Source: Caulobacteraceae bacterium (GTDB lineage: Bacteria > Pseudomonadota > Alphaproteobacteria > Caulobacterales > Caulobacteraceae). Taken from it: 64,000 nucleotides of DNA. Shown one piece after another: positions 57,240-64,000 of this stretch. The notes below the pieces were generated by a model that was not told the origin of the DNA, searched no databases, and saw nothing but the letters and a program-made list of their open reading frames with translations. The stretch's first letter is position 1. Every line of letters begins with the position of its first letter. Position numbers and translations under genes: made by a program. The stretch covers positions 124,001 through 188,000 of the forward strand of contig JAIBAU010000002.1 of assembly GCA_019695035.1 (NCBI GenBank), read 5' to 3'.

Positions 57240-59213
57240 ATGAGCCGGCCGCTGGACGACGCCGAACGGTCGCGTCTCCTCGTCGAAGGAGTTAGCGACT
57301 ACGCCATCTACATGCTGGATGTGAACGGGGTCGTGACGAACTGGAACCGCGGCGCCGAGCGGATCAAGGGCTACGCGCCGGCCGAAGCCATCGGGCGACA
57401 CTTCAGCCAGTTCTACACCCCCGAGGATCGCGCCGCGGGTCTGCCCGCCCGGGCCCTTGAGGAAGCGCGCGCGCACGGGCGGTTCGAAGCCGAGGGCTGG
57501 CGTGTCCGCAAGAACGGCAGCCACTTCTGGGCCTCGGTGGTCATCGACGTGATCCACGACGACGACGGCCACCACGTGGGCTTCGCCAAGATCACCCGCG
57601 ACATTTCTGAAAAGCGAGCCGCGCAACAGGCCCTGGCGGCCAGCGAACGGCAGTTCCGGCTGCTGGTCGCCGGCGTCGTCGACTACGCGCTGTACATGCT
57701 CGACCTGAACGGCGTGATCACCAATTGGAACGCCGGAGCCGAGCACATCAAGGGCTACGCGGCTGAAGAGGTGATCGGGCGGCATTTCTCGACCTTCTAC
57801 ACGGAGGCCGACCGCGCCGGGGGAGCGCCCATGCGGGCGCTCCAGACCGCCAAGGACACTGGCCGCTACGAAGCCGAAGGCTGGCGTGTTCGACGAGACG
57901 GCTCACTGTTCTGGGCGTCAGTGGTGATAGACGCGATCCGGGACGAAGGCGGCCATTTGATCGGCTTCGCCAAGATCACCCGGGACATCACCGAGCGGCG
58001 CAACGCCCAACTCGAACTGCAAAAGACGCAACAGCGCCTGGCACAGTCTCAGAAGCTCGAAGCCATTGGTCAGCTTACCGGCGGGGTGGCGCACGATTTC
58101 AACAACCTGCTCATGATCGTGAGCGGGCAGGCCCAGTTACTCCGCAAGCGCGTTGGCGACGACCCGCGCCTCCTCACGTCGATCGACGCAATTGAGCAAG
58201 CGGCGAAGCGCGGCCAGGATCTGACCCGCCACCTTCTGTCGTTCGCACGCCGGCAGCGACTCAGCCCGGTCGCCGTGCAGCTGCTGGATCGCGCCGAAGG
58301 CCTTCGGGAGCTCCTGTCCGCGGGACTCCCCAGCCGGATCACCGTCAACGTCCAGATGGAAAGCGCGCTCTGGCCGGTCGACGTCGACCCGGGGGAGTTT
58401 GAGCTGGCCCTGCTGAACATGGCGGTCAACGCTCGCGATGCGATCGCAGGCCAGGGTCAGATCACCCTGAAAGCGCTCAATGTTGTATTGCCTGAAGCGG
58501 CAGAAGACGTGGATCTCGAAGGCGAATTCGTCGCGATCGAGGTTCGCGACAGCGGAGGCGGCATTCCACCGGACATCCTGCCCCACATCTTCGACCCGTT
58601 CTTCACGACCAAGGAATTGAACAAGGGCACCGGGCTTGGCCTGTCCCAGGTGTACGGATTCGTTCAGCAGTCGGGGGGACGCGTGATCGTCCGCAGCGAA
58701 CTCGGCGAAGGGACAGCGTTCACCTTCTACCTGCCCCGGTCCTCGGCCGCTCCGCGCGAGGAAGGTCCAATGGCAGTTCTGGAAGACCCCACGGGTCTCA
58801 CCGTGCTGCTCGTGGAAGACAACCCGGAAGTCGCCGAGGTCGCCGCTCAGCTTCTCGAGCAACTCGGCAACGAGGTGAGGATTGTGTCGGGGCCGGACGC
58901 CGCGATGGTGGCCCTCACCGCGGGACCTCGGCCGGACCTTGTTTTCAGCGACATAGTCATGGCCGGAACCATGAATGGCGTCGAACTGGGCCGACGAATA
59001 CGCGCCGAGTGGCCGGGCCTGAAGGTGATCCTGGCGACCGGCTACGCCGAGGCGGCGGACGGGTTGGGCAGCGATTTTCCCATCCTTCCCAAACCCTATC
59101 AACTCGATCAGCTCAGCCGCATGATCGGGGAGGTCATGGCCGTTCCCGCCGCAGAAGCGGCCGGGAAGGTCGTGAGCCTGAAAGATCGCAAGCCGCGCGC
59201 CGCTCAGGGCTAG
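57240..59213 (+). CDS. Hybrid histidine kinase with tandem PAS domains
   Basis: 657 aa from the ATG at 57240; an ATG at 57171 lies upstream of the predicted transcript start. Two near-duplicate PAS domains (about residues 13-125 and 138-252) share GVxTNWNxGAExIKGYA and GRHFSxFYT and [17 protein letters not shown]. The H-box is [11 protein letters not shown] with His285, followed by N, G1 ([11 protein letters not shown]), F and G2 ([12 protein letters not shown]) boxes. The C-terminal receiver has LLVEDNPEV, Asp in FSDIVMAG and Lys in PKPY. The perfect EcfG promoter ties it to the general stress response. Confidence 0.92.
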   Translation: MSRPLDDAERSRLLVEGVSDYAIYMLDVNGVVTNWNRGAERIKGYAPAEAIGRHFSQFYTPEDRAAGLPARALEEARAHGRFEAEGWRVRKNGSHFWASVVIDVIHDDDGHHVGFAKITRDISEKRAAQQALAASERQFRLLVAGVVDYALYMLDLNGVITNWNAGAEHIKGYAAEEVIGRHFSTFYTEADRAGGAPMRALQTAKDTGRYEAEGWRVRRDGSLFWASVVIDAIRDEGGHLIGFAKITRDITERRNAQLELQKTQQRLAQSQKLEAIGQLTGGVAHDFNNLLMIVSGQAQLLRKRVGDDPRLLTSIDAIEQAAKRGQDLTRHLLSFARRQRLSPVAVQLLDRAEGLRELLSAGLPSRITVNVQMESALWPVDVDPGEFELALLNMAVNARDAIAGQGQITLKALNVVLPEAAEDVDLEGEFVAIEVRDSGGGIPPDILPHIFDPFFTTKELNKGTGLGLSQVYGFVQQSGGRVIVRSELGEGTAFTFYLPRSSAAPREEGPMAVLEDPTGLTVLLVEDNPEVAEVAAQLLEQLGNEVRIVSGPDAAMVALTAGPRPDLVFSDIVMAGTMNGVELGRRIRAEWPGLKVILATGYAEAADGLGSDFPILPKPYQLDQLSRMIGEVMAVPAAEAAGKVVSLKDRKPRAAQG

Positions 59214-59228
59214 CGGGAGGCTGCCGGA

Positions 59229-59510
59229 TCAGGCGCGCAAACCCACGACGCCCTGGTCGAGCCACTGGCGCGCCGCACGCTGGGCTTCCGCCACGTCCTC
59301 GCGTTCCATTTCGGCGGACAGTTCGCGCCGGTAGATGCGGGCTTCTTCCGAGCCCTTCATCGCGGCCAGATTGAACAGCATGTGTGCGCTGACCAGGTCG
59401 CACGGAGCGCCCCCCTGGCCGGACGAGTACATCATACCCAGCTGGAACAGTTGATCGCCCGTCATGTCCGGCGTCGGCAGCGGCAGCGAGTCATTCTTCT
59501 CGGCAGTCAT
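59229..59510 (-). CDS. Small SEL1/TPR-like repeat protein
   Basis: 93 aa from the ATG at 59510 (MTAEKNDSLPLP), which has AGAAGG 8 nt upstream; an ATG at 59516 is also in frame. The core GDQLFQLGMMYSSGQGGAPCDLVSAHMLFNLAAMKGSEEAR is a single SEL1 repeat pair (LGxMYxxGxG...A...FxxAA..G). SEL1 proteins act as adaptors in signalling. The C-terminal helix (REDVAEAQRAARQWL) completes the solenoid. Convergent with the stress kinase, 15 bp apart. Confidence 0.8.
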   Translation of the reverse strand: MTAEKNDSLPLPTPDMTGDQLFQLGMMYSSGQGGAPCDLVSAHMLFNLAAMKGSEEARIYRRELSAEMEREDVAEAQRAARQWLDQGVVGLRA

Positions 59511-59878
59511 ATCCATGGCCTTCTTCCCCACCGGCCCGCTCTTTCTGGCGGACCCTCTCATTGCTCTCAGGAGGCAGGAAACGCCGACCAGGTGAAGTTA
59601 AAGTTAATCGCCAACCGATGTTCTGATTTATTCTGTAAACAGTGAGTGAATACTAATTCGCTTATTAATTCAGCGGAAATTTCGGTGAATCGGCGATTCA
59701 CAATTCTTACCCGTCGATTCATCTGAGGTTGAATTAGGGTTACCTCGGGGAATGGCCGGCGGTTCCCGGGATTGGGCAGACCCATGAACCTGTCGGTGAT
59801 GTTCAGCCAGGGTTCATGTCGCTTCCCCCACCTTTCGCTCCAAAGCGGGGACACCCTCAAACAAGAAGGCATGACTCC
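59511..59878. other. AT-rich intergenic region before the RcnB cluster
   Basis: About 370 bp without a gene. The part from about 59595 to 59745 is far more AT-rich than anything else in the window (for example TTCTGATTTATTCTGTAAAC). It holds the inverted repeat at 59685-59701 and further GTGAAT/ATTCAC half sites. It probably contains the promoters of the SEL1 gene and the first RcnB gene. Confidence 0.55.
59685..59701. repeat. Perfect inverted repeat, operator-like
   Basis: GTGAATC, 3 nt, GATTCAC. Related half sites occur at 59646-59652 (GTGAATA) and 59715-59721 (GATTCAT). Spacing and symmetry suit a dimeric regulator; its identity is unknown. Confidence 0.5.
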
Positions 59879-60370
59879 ATGATCAGACGCCTCATCATCG
59901 CCGCCGCTGCAGTCGCTTCCGTGATGGCTCCCGCCGTCGCCTCGCAGGCGCAGGATTACGGCCGCCATCGCGGCGGCTACGATCGCGACCACCGGTACGA
60001 GCGCTACGACGATCGCCGCGATGGATACGATCGCGACCGACGCGGTCGCGGCCACGACCGGTGGGACCGGGGCCGGCGCGACTGGTGGCGCGGACGGGAC
60101 GAGTTCCGCGGCTATAACGGGCGCCGCAACGGATACTATTTCGCTCCTGGCTACGGCTACTACCGGGCGGACCCGCGTTACTACAATCACCGCTGGAATC
60201 GCGGCTCGTACCTGCCCCAGAGCTACCGCCGCTATTACGTGCAGGACCCCTATTTCTACGGCCTGCGCCCTGCCCCCTACGGTTATCGTTGGGTCTACGT
60301 CGACAATGACCTGGTGCTGGTCAGCATCGCGACGGGCCTGATCCTGGACGTGCTGCTCGACGTTTACTGA
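59879..60370 (+). CDS. RcnB-family exported protein, copy 1
   Basis: 163 aa from the ATG at 59879. Signal peptide MIRRLIIAAAAVASVMAPAVA. The first half is made of D/R/Y repeats (GGYDRDHRYERYDDRRDGYDRDRRG in outline). The C-terminal RcnB domain is clear: YYFAPGYGYYR, RGSYLPQSYRRYYVQDPYFYGLRPAPYGYRWV, then VDNDLVLVSIATGLI. In E. coli RcnB is a periplasmic protein affecting Ni/Co homeostasis; in other bacteria the role is unproven. First of three tandem relatives. Confidence 0.85.
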   Translation: MIRRLIIAAAAVASVMAPAVASQAQDYGRHRGGYDRDHRYERYDDRRDGYDRDRRGRGHDRWDRGRRDWWRGRDEFRGYNGRRNGYYFAPGYGYYRADPRYYNHRWNRGSYLPQSYRRYYVQDPYFYGLRPAPYGYRWVYVDNDLVLVSIATGLILDVLLDVY

Positions 60371-60398
60371 GGCCCCTGCATCGTCGTGCATTGCGTAG

Positions 60399-60424
60399 GC
60401 CCCGCGAGCTTCGGCTCGCGGGGC
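60399..60424 (+). terminator. Hairpin after RcnB copy 1
   Basis: GCCCCGCGAGC pairs with GCTCGCGGGGC around a TTCG tetraloop (11 bp), followed by TCTTCG. Strong stem, weak T tract. Confidence 0.7.
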
Positions 60425-60520
60425 TCTTCGCATCCGGCGCGCAACCGACGGTTACGCTCGGCGTTCATCTCAGCGATCGAGCGCCTCAGTCGACGTCCCC
60501 CGAAATCGTCTGGAACCGTC

Positions 60521-61330
60521 ATGAACCCCACAGTTTTGAAGAAGCTGCTCCTGGCCGCGGTGGCCGGGGCCGCCATGGCCGCCCCCATCGCAGCAGACGC
60601 CCAGCCCTCCGGGCGTGAGCAAACCCGCGAGGAGCGGCAACAGGAACGCCAGAACAGGCAGAAGGCTCGTCAGCAGCCGGATCGGCAGCGTCAACGTGCG
60701 CAGGAGCCCTCTCAGCGCCAGCGGCAGGAGGCTCGACCGGCCACCCAGGCGGATCGCCAGACCCCCATGAGGCCGCGTCAGGGTCCACGCCAGGAAGCCT
60801 CCCGTGAGCGCCTCCGGGACAGGCAGGAGGCCCCGCGCCAACGCCCAGACGTCCGAGCCGAGCGGCGAGCGGACGGCCGAGCGCCCCAGGCGCGCCCTGC
60901 GCCTCAGGCAAACAACCGCCGCGCCCTGACCGCTGAGCGGCGTCGGGTCCGGCAGCAGGCTCAGACCCAGATTCAGCGGAGCTTCAACCGCACGCGCTGG
61001 CAGAGCGACTTCCGACGCCGCCACACGAGCCGCCACTGGTGGCGCGGTGATCGCCACTTCCGAGGCTGGAACGGCCTGCGGGTCGGCTTCTATTTCGCGC
61101 CCGGCTACGGCTACTACAATGTGCCGCGCGGCTACTATAATGTCCGCTACTACGAAGGCAGCTACCTGCCCGCCTTCTTCTGGCGCTACCGCGTGACCGA
61201 TCCGTTCTTCTACGGACTACCGCCCGCGCCTCCAGGCACAGCCTGGGTCTACGTCAACAATTCCATTCTGCTTGTTGACCTCTGGGACGGGTACATCATC
61301 ACCGCCATCTATGATGTCTGGTACTGGTAG
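60521..61330 (+). CDS. RcnB-family exported protein, copy 2
   Basis: 269 aa from the ATG at 60521 (the frame is open earlier). Signal peptide NPTVLKKLLLAAVAGAAMAAP. A long Arg/Gln/Pro-rich, surely disordered region (about residues 30-165; units such as QERQNRQKARQQPDRQRQR) precedes the RcnB-type C-terminal domain: HWWRGDRHFRGWNGLRVGFYFAPGYGYYNVPRGYY in outline. GSYLPAFFWRYRVTDPFFYGLPPAPPGTAWVYV follows in outline, then LLVDLWDGYI. Very basic. The C-terminal domain is close to copy 3, while the disordered part differs. Confidence 0.83.
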   Translation: MNPTVLKKLLLAAVAGAAMAAPIAADAQPSGREQTREERQQERQNRQKARQQPDRQRQRAQEPSQRQRQEARPATQADRQTPMRPRQGPRQEASRERLRDRQEAPRQRPDVRAERRADGRAPQARPAPQANNRRALTAERRRVRQQAQTQIQRSFNRTRWQSDFRRRHTSRHWWRGDRHFRGWNGLRVGFYFAPGYGYYNVPRGYYNVRYYEGSYLPAFFWRYRVTDPFFYGLPPAPPGTAWVYVNNSILLVDLWDGYIITAIYDVWYW

Positions 61331-61348
61331 CGATCCACACCGAGAAGG

Positions 61349-61377
61349 GGCCCCCGGCATCGCGTCGGGGGCCTTTT
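61349..61377 (+). terminator. Intrinsic terminator after RcnB copy 2
   Basis: GGCCCCCG pairs with CGGGGGCC around a 9-nt loop, followed by TTTT. Confidence 0.8.
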
Positions 61378-61472
61378 CGCAAGCCTGACGATTGTTCAGG
61401 CGCGGTTCATGCGCCGGCTCGGAAACTCTCCCTCGATGAACGGCGTCTCGACCGTTCGCACGGGAAGAACCG

Positions 61473-62414
61473 ATGAAAAATACAGTGTTCAAGAAAGTGC
61501 TGCTCGCGGCGGTCGCCGCCGGCAGCGTCATCGCCCCGGCCATGGCCGAGGCGCAGGACTACGGCCACCGCGGCGGTGACGGCTCTTCTCGCGAAGAGCG
61601 CCAGGAGCGCAACAACGGTCGCGCCGAGCGGGCGGAACGTCCGCGCGGTGAACGGCCTCAGGGCGAACGGCCCCAAGGGGACCGACCGCAGGGCGATCGC
61701 TCGCAAGGCGGCCCGCAGGGTCCGCGCGGCCCCCAAGAGCAGGGTGACCGCACGGGCGGGCGTCCGGATCGCGGCTCCTATCAGGGCGACCGGGGCGGAC
61801 CGCGCCCGGATCGTGGACAGTATCAGGGGCAGCGACCGGACCGCGGACCGTATCAGGGACAGCGTCCCGACCGATCGCCCTACCAGGACCGGCGGGATCG
61901 CGACAACTACAACCCCGGCCGACCGGACCCGCGGGGACAGCAGCCGAACCATCGGCCCAACCAGACCAGCAACTACGACTGGAACGGCGGCGGCCGCAAC
62001 AACGGCGGTAGAGACCACGGACCTCGCGCCGAGCGGCACAACAACTGGCGAAACGAAGTGCATCGCCACTGGGACCGCGACAACTGGCGGCACGATTGGG
62101 ATCGGCGGCACAGCCGCAATTGGTGGCGCAATCACCACTGGTGGCGAGGCTGGAACGGCGTGCGGATCGGCTTCTATTTCGCGCCGGGCTACGGATACTA
62201 CAATGTGCCCCGCAGCTACTGGGGCCGCCACTACTACGAAGGCTCCTATCTGCCCTCGTTCTTCTTCCGCTACCGGGTGATCGATCCCTACTTCTACGGC
62301 CTGCCCCCGGCGCCTCCGGGAACGGCCTGGGTCTATGTCGACAACAGCATCCTGCTGGTCGACCTCTACGATGGCTACGTGATCGAAGTGATCTCGAACG
62401 CCTGGTATTGGTAG
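61473..62414 (+). CDS. RcnB-family exported protein, copy 3, with internal repeats
   Basis: 313 aa. Signal peptide MKNTVFKKVLLAAVAAGSVIAPAMA. The linker is repetitive: ERPQGERPQGDRPQGDR, then PDRGPYQGQRPDRGPYQGQ and RPDRSPYQ, a roughly 9-residue unit. A His/Trp/Arg-rich stretch (VHRHWDRDNWRHDWDRRHSRNWWRNHHWW in outline) precedes the RcnB domain (YFAPGYGYYNVPRSYW, YEGSYLPSFFFRYRVIDPYFYG, GTAWVYVDNSILLVDLYDGYV). The His-rich part could bind metal. Length and domain order parallel copy 2. Confidence 0.83.
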   Translation: MKNTVFKKVLLAAVAAGSVIAPAMAEAQDYGHRGGDGSSREERQERNNGRAERAERPRGERPQGERPQGDRPQGDRSQGGPQGPRGPQEQGDRTGGRPDRGSYQGDRGGPRPDRGQYQGQRPDRGPYQGQRPDRSPYQDRRDRDNYNPGRPDPRGQQPNHRPNQTSNYDWNGGGRNNGGRDHGPRAERHNNWRNEVHRHWDRDNWRHDWDRRHSRNWWRNHHWWRGWNGVRIGFYFAPGYGYYNVPRSYWGRHYYEGSYLPSFFFRYRVIDPYFYGLPPAPPGTAWVYVDNSILLVDLYDGYVIEVISNAWYW

Positions 62415-62438
62415 CCTGACCAGGCTCCCGTAACGACG

Positions 62439-62472
62439 AAGGCCCCGGAGGCGACTCCGGGGCCTTTTTTTC
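62439..62472. terminator. Strong terminator between RcnB copy 3 and gatB
   Basis: AAGGCCCCGGAG pairs with CTCCGGGGCCTT (12 bp) around a GCGA loop, with eight T on the plus side. Serves the rightward RcnB gene and possibly the convergent gatB transcript. Confidence 0.9.
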
Positions 62473-62486
62473 GCCTGTCGGTTTGG

Positions 62487-63962
62487 CTAGATTCCGAGCT
62501 TCGACTTCAGGATCTCATTGACCGCCGCAGGATTGGCCTTGCCGCCCGTGGCCTTCATCACCTGTCCCACAAACCAGCCGACGGCCTGCGGCTTTTCCTT
62601 CACCGCGGCCACCTGGCCCGGGTTGGCGGCAATGATCTCGTCGATGGCTTTTTCGATCGCGCCGGTGTCCGTGACCTGCTTGAGGCCGCGCTTCTCCACG
62701 ACGGCGCGGGGCGAGCCCTCCCCGTTCCAGACGTGCTCGAAGACTTCCTTGGCGATCTTCGAAGAGATCACGCCCTCGCCCAACAGGTCGACAAGTTCAG
62801 CCACATAGGTCGCGGGCACCGGGCTCTCGTTGATTTCCAGATCGCCTGCGGTCAACCTGGCCGACAATTCGTTCGTGACCCAGTTGGCGACCAGCTTGGC
62901 GTCCCGTCCCTTTGCAGCGGCCTCGAAGTAATCTGCCTTCGCTTGATCGGCAATCAGGACGCCGGCATCGTACGCGGACAGGCCATAGTCGCCCATGAAG
63001 CGTCGACGCTTGTCGTCCGGCAGTTCGGGAAGGCTCGCCTTGATCTCGTCGATCCAGGCCTGCTCCAGCTCGAGCGGCAGCAGATCGGGATCGGGGAAGT
63101 AGCGGTAGTCGTGCGCCTCTTCCTTGGACCGCATCGAGCGGGTCTCGCGCTTGTTCGGATCGTAGAGCCGCGTCTCCTGCAGGATCCTGCCGCCGTCCTC
63201 CAATATCTCGATTTGCCGGCGCGCCTCGTGCTCGATCGCCTCCTGGATGAAGCGGAACGAGTTGACGTTCTTGATCTCGCAACGCGTGCCAAGGCCCTCA
63301 CCGGGGCGCCGCACCGACACGTTCACGTCGGCGCGCAGGTTGCCCTTCTCCAGGTCGCCGTCGCAGGTGCCGAGGTAGATGAGGATGGTGCGCAGCATTT
63401 TGACGTAGGCGGCCGCTTCCTCCGACGAACGCATGTCGGGCTTGGAGACGATCTCCATCAAAGCGGTGCCGGCCCGGTTCAGGTCGACGTAGCTTTCGGA
63501 CGGGGAGAGATCGTGAATCAGCTTGCCGGCGTCCTGCTCAAGGTGCAGGCGCTCAATGCGCACTTCGAATGTGGCGCCGTCGTCGCGCTCAACCTCGACG
63601 ACGCCCTCGCCGACGATTGGAAACTCGAACTGGCTGATCTGATAGCCCTGCGGCAGGTCCGGATAGAAATAGTTCTTCCGATCGAAGCGGCTCCGGCGGT
63701 TGATCTGCGCGCGCAGGCCCAGGCCCGTCTTCACCGCCTGTTCGACGCAGTAGCGGTTCAGGACGGGCAGCATGCCCGGCATGGCGGCGTCGACCAGGCT
63801 CACTTGCTCATTGGGACCCGCGCCAAAGCCGACGGCGGCGCCGGAAAACAGCTTGGACTTCGACGCCACCTGGGCGTGGACTTCCAGACCGAGGATGACT
63901 TCCCAAGGACCGGTGCGGCCCTGGATGAACTTGGACGGATCGGCGGGGCGGGTATCGAGCAT
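62487..63962 (-). CDS. gatB: Asp-tRNA(Asn)/Glu-tRNA(Gln) amidotransferase subunit B
   Basis: 491 aa, complete, ATG at 63962. GatB activates the misacylated tRNA for amidation using ammonia from GatA. Family markers: [23 protein letters not shown] in outline, [47 protein letters not shown] in outline, [14 protein letters not shown] and [18 protein letters not shown]. The C-terminal YqeY-like tail ([33 protein letters not shown] in outline) binds tRNA. gatA and gatC are not in the window; gatA may lie beyond the right edge. Confidence 0.97.
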   Translation of the reverse strand: MLDTRPADPSKFIQGRTGPWEVILGLEVHAQVASKSKLFSGAAVGFGAGPNEQVSLVDAAMPGMLPVLNRYCVEQAVKTGLGLRAQINRRSRFDRKNYFYPDLPQGYQISQFEFPIVGEGVVEVERDDGATFEVRIERLHLEQDAGKLIHDLSPSESYVDLNRAGTALMEIVSKPDMRSSEEAAAYVKMLRTILIYLGTCDGDLEKGNLRADVNVSVRRPGEGLGTRCEIKNVNSFRFIQEAIEHEARRQIEILEDGGRILQETRLYDPNKRETRSMRSKEEAHDYRYFPDPDLLPLELEQAWIDEIKASLPELPDDKRRRFMGDYGLSAYDAGVLIADQAKADYFEAAAKGRDAKLVANWVTNELSARLTAGDLEINESPVPATYVAELVDLLGEGVISSKIAKEVFEHVWNGEGSPRAVVEKRGLKQVTDTGAIEKAIDEIIAANPGQVAAVKEKPQAVGWFVGQVMKATGGKANPAAVNEILKSKLGI

Positions 63963-64000
63963 GATGGGCCAGCGTTTACGGATGGCGGCCGCGTCTGTCC

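Noticed and set aside
61640..61900. Repeats in the RcnB copy 3 linker as a possible CRISPR or DNA repeat array
   Set aside because: The repeats are in frame, code for PQGDR/PDRGPYQGQ units and have no spacers.

Overview
The window is one chromosomal segment of a high-GC alphaproteobacterium, most likely a member of the Caulobacterales (Caulobacter/Phenylobacterium type). Three things point there: the rsh-pyrE-pdxJ-acpS-lepB-rnc-era-recO order, a complete set of holdfast-type polysaccharide genes (hfsEFGH plus hfsBA/hfsD), and a PhyR-NepR-EcfG general stress response. I saw no prophage, insertion sequence, CRISPR array or rRNA operon. Genes are tightly packed, with many start/stop overlaps.

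Layout. 1-8.8 kb (minus strand) is a housekeeping run: recO, a small exported NTF2-like protein, era, rnc, lepB, acpS, pdxJ, pyrE, a pentapeptide protein, the single bifunctional (p)ppGpp synthetase/hydrolase and rpoZ. 8.8-14.2 kb holds folK, a NYN nuclease coupled to a family-5 uracil-DNA glycosylase, smpB, dapA and a lytic transglycosylase. 14.2-17.4 kb is a translationally coupled TetR/ABC metal-chelate or cobalamin uptake operon. 17.5-25.5 kb has two glycine-zipper envelope proteins, two RNA methyltransferases, hrpB, an amino-acid permease and a single-domain response regulator.

25.5-31.7 kb is the general stress response locus: phyR, a C-tail-anchored protein, a KGG stress protein, the ergothioneine genes egtB-egtD, ecfG, nepR (convergent with ecfG) and a Gly/Tyr-rich disordered protein. 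Sequences matching the EcfG promoter (GGAAC, 16-17 nt, CGTT or a close variant) precede several of these genes. They also precede a distant hybrid histidine kinase and one glycine-zipper gene. One near-palindromic copy can serve egtB and ecfG in both directions.

31.7-49 kb is mixed metabolism: an SCP2 protein, an aminotransferase-fold/sulfotransferase-like pair, a murein-recycling pair (Mpl-like ligase and LD-carboxypeptidase), an acyl-CoA dehydrogenase, and the URC pyrimidine-degradation operon (urc1-urc4-upp). Divergent from URC is a tightly overlapping operon of an ATP-grasp-like protein, a heme-dependent N-oxygenase-like protein, a DUF1989 protein and a small exported protein. This is the best candidate for an undescribed small-molecule system. 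The region ends with a tRNA-Ser(GCT).

49-57 kb is the holdfast polysaccharide cluster, without a visible Wzy-type polymerase (HfsC). 57-64 kb holds the stress-linked hybrid kinase, a SEL1-type protein, three tandem RcnB-family exported proteins and gatB at the right edge.
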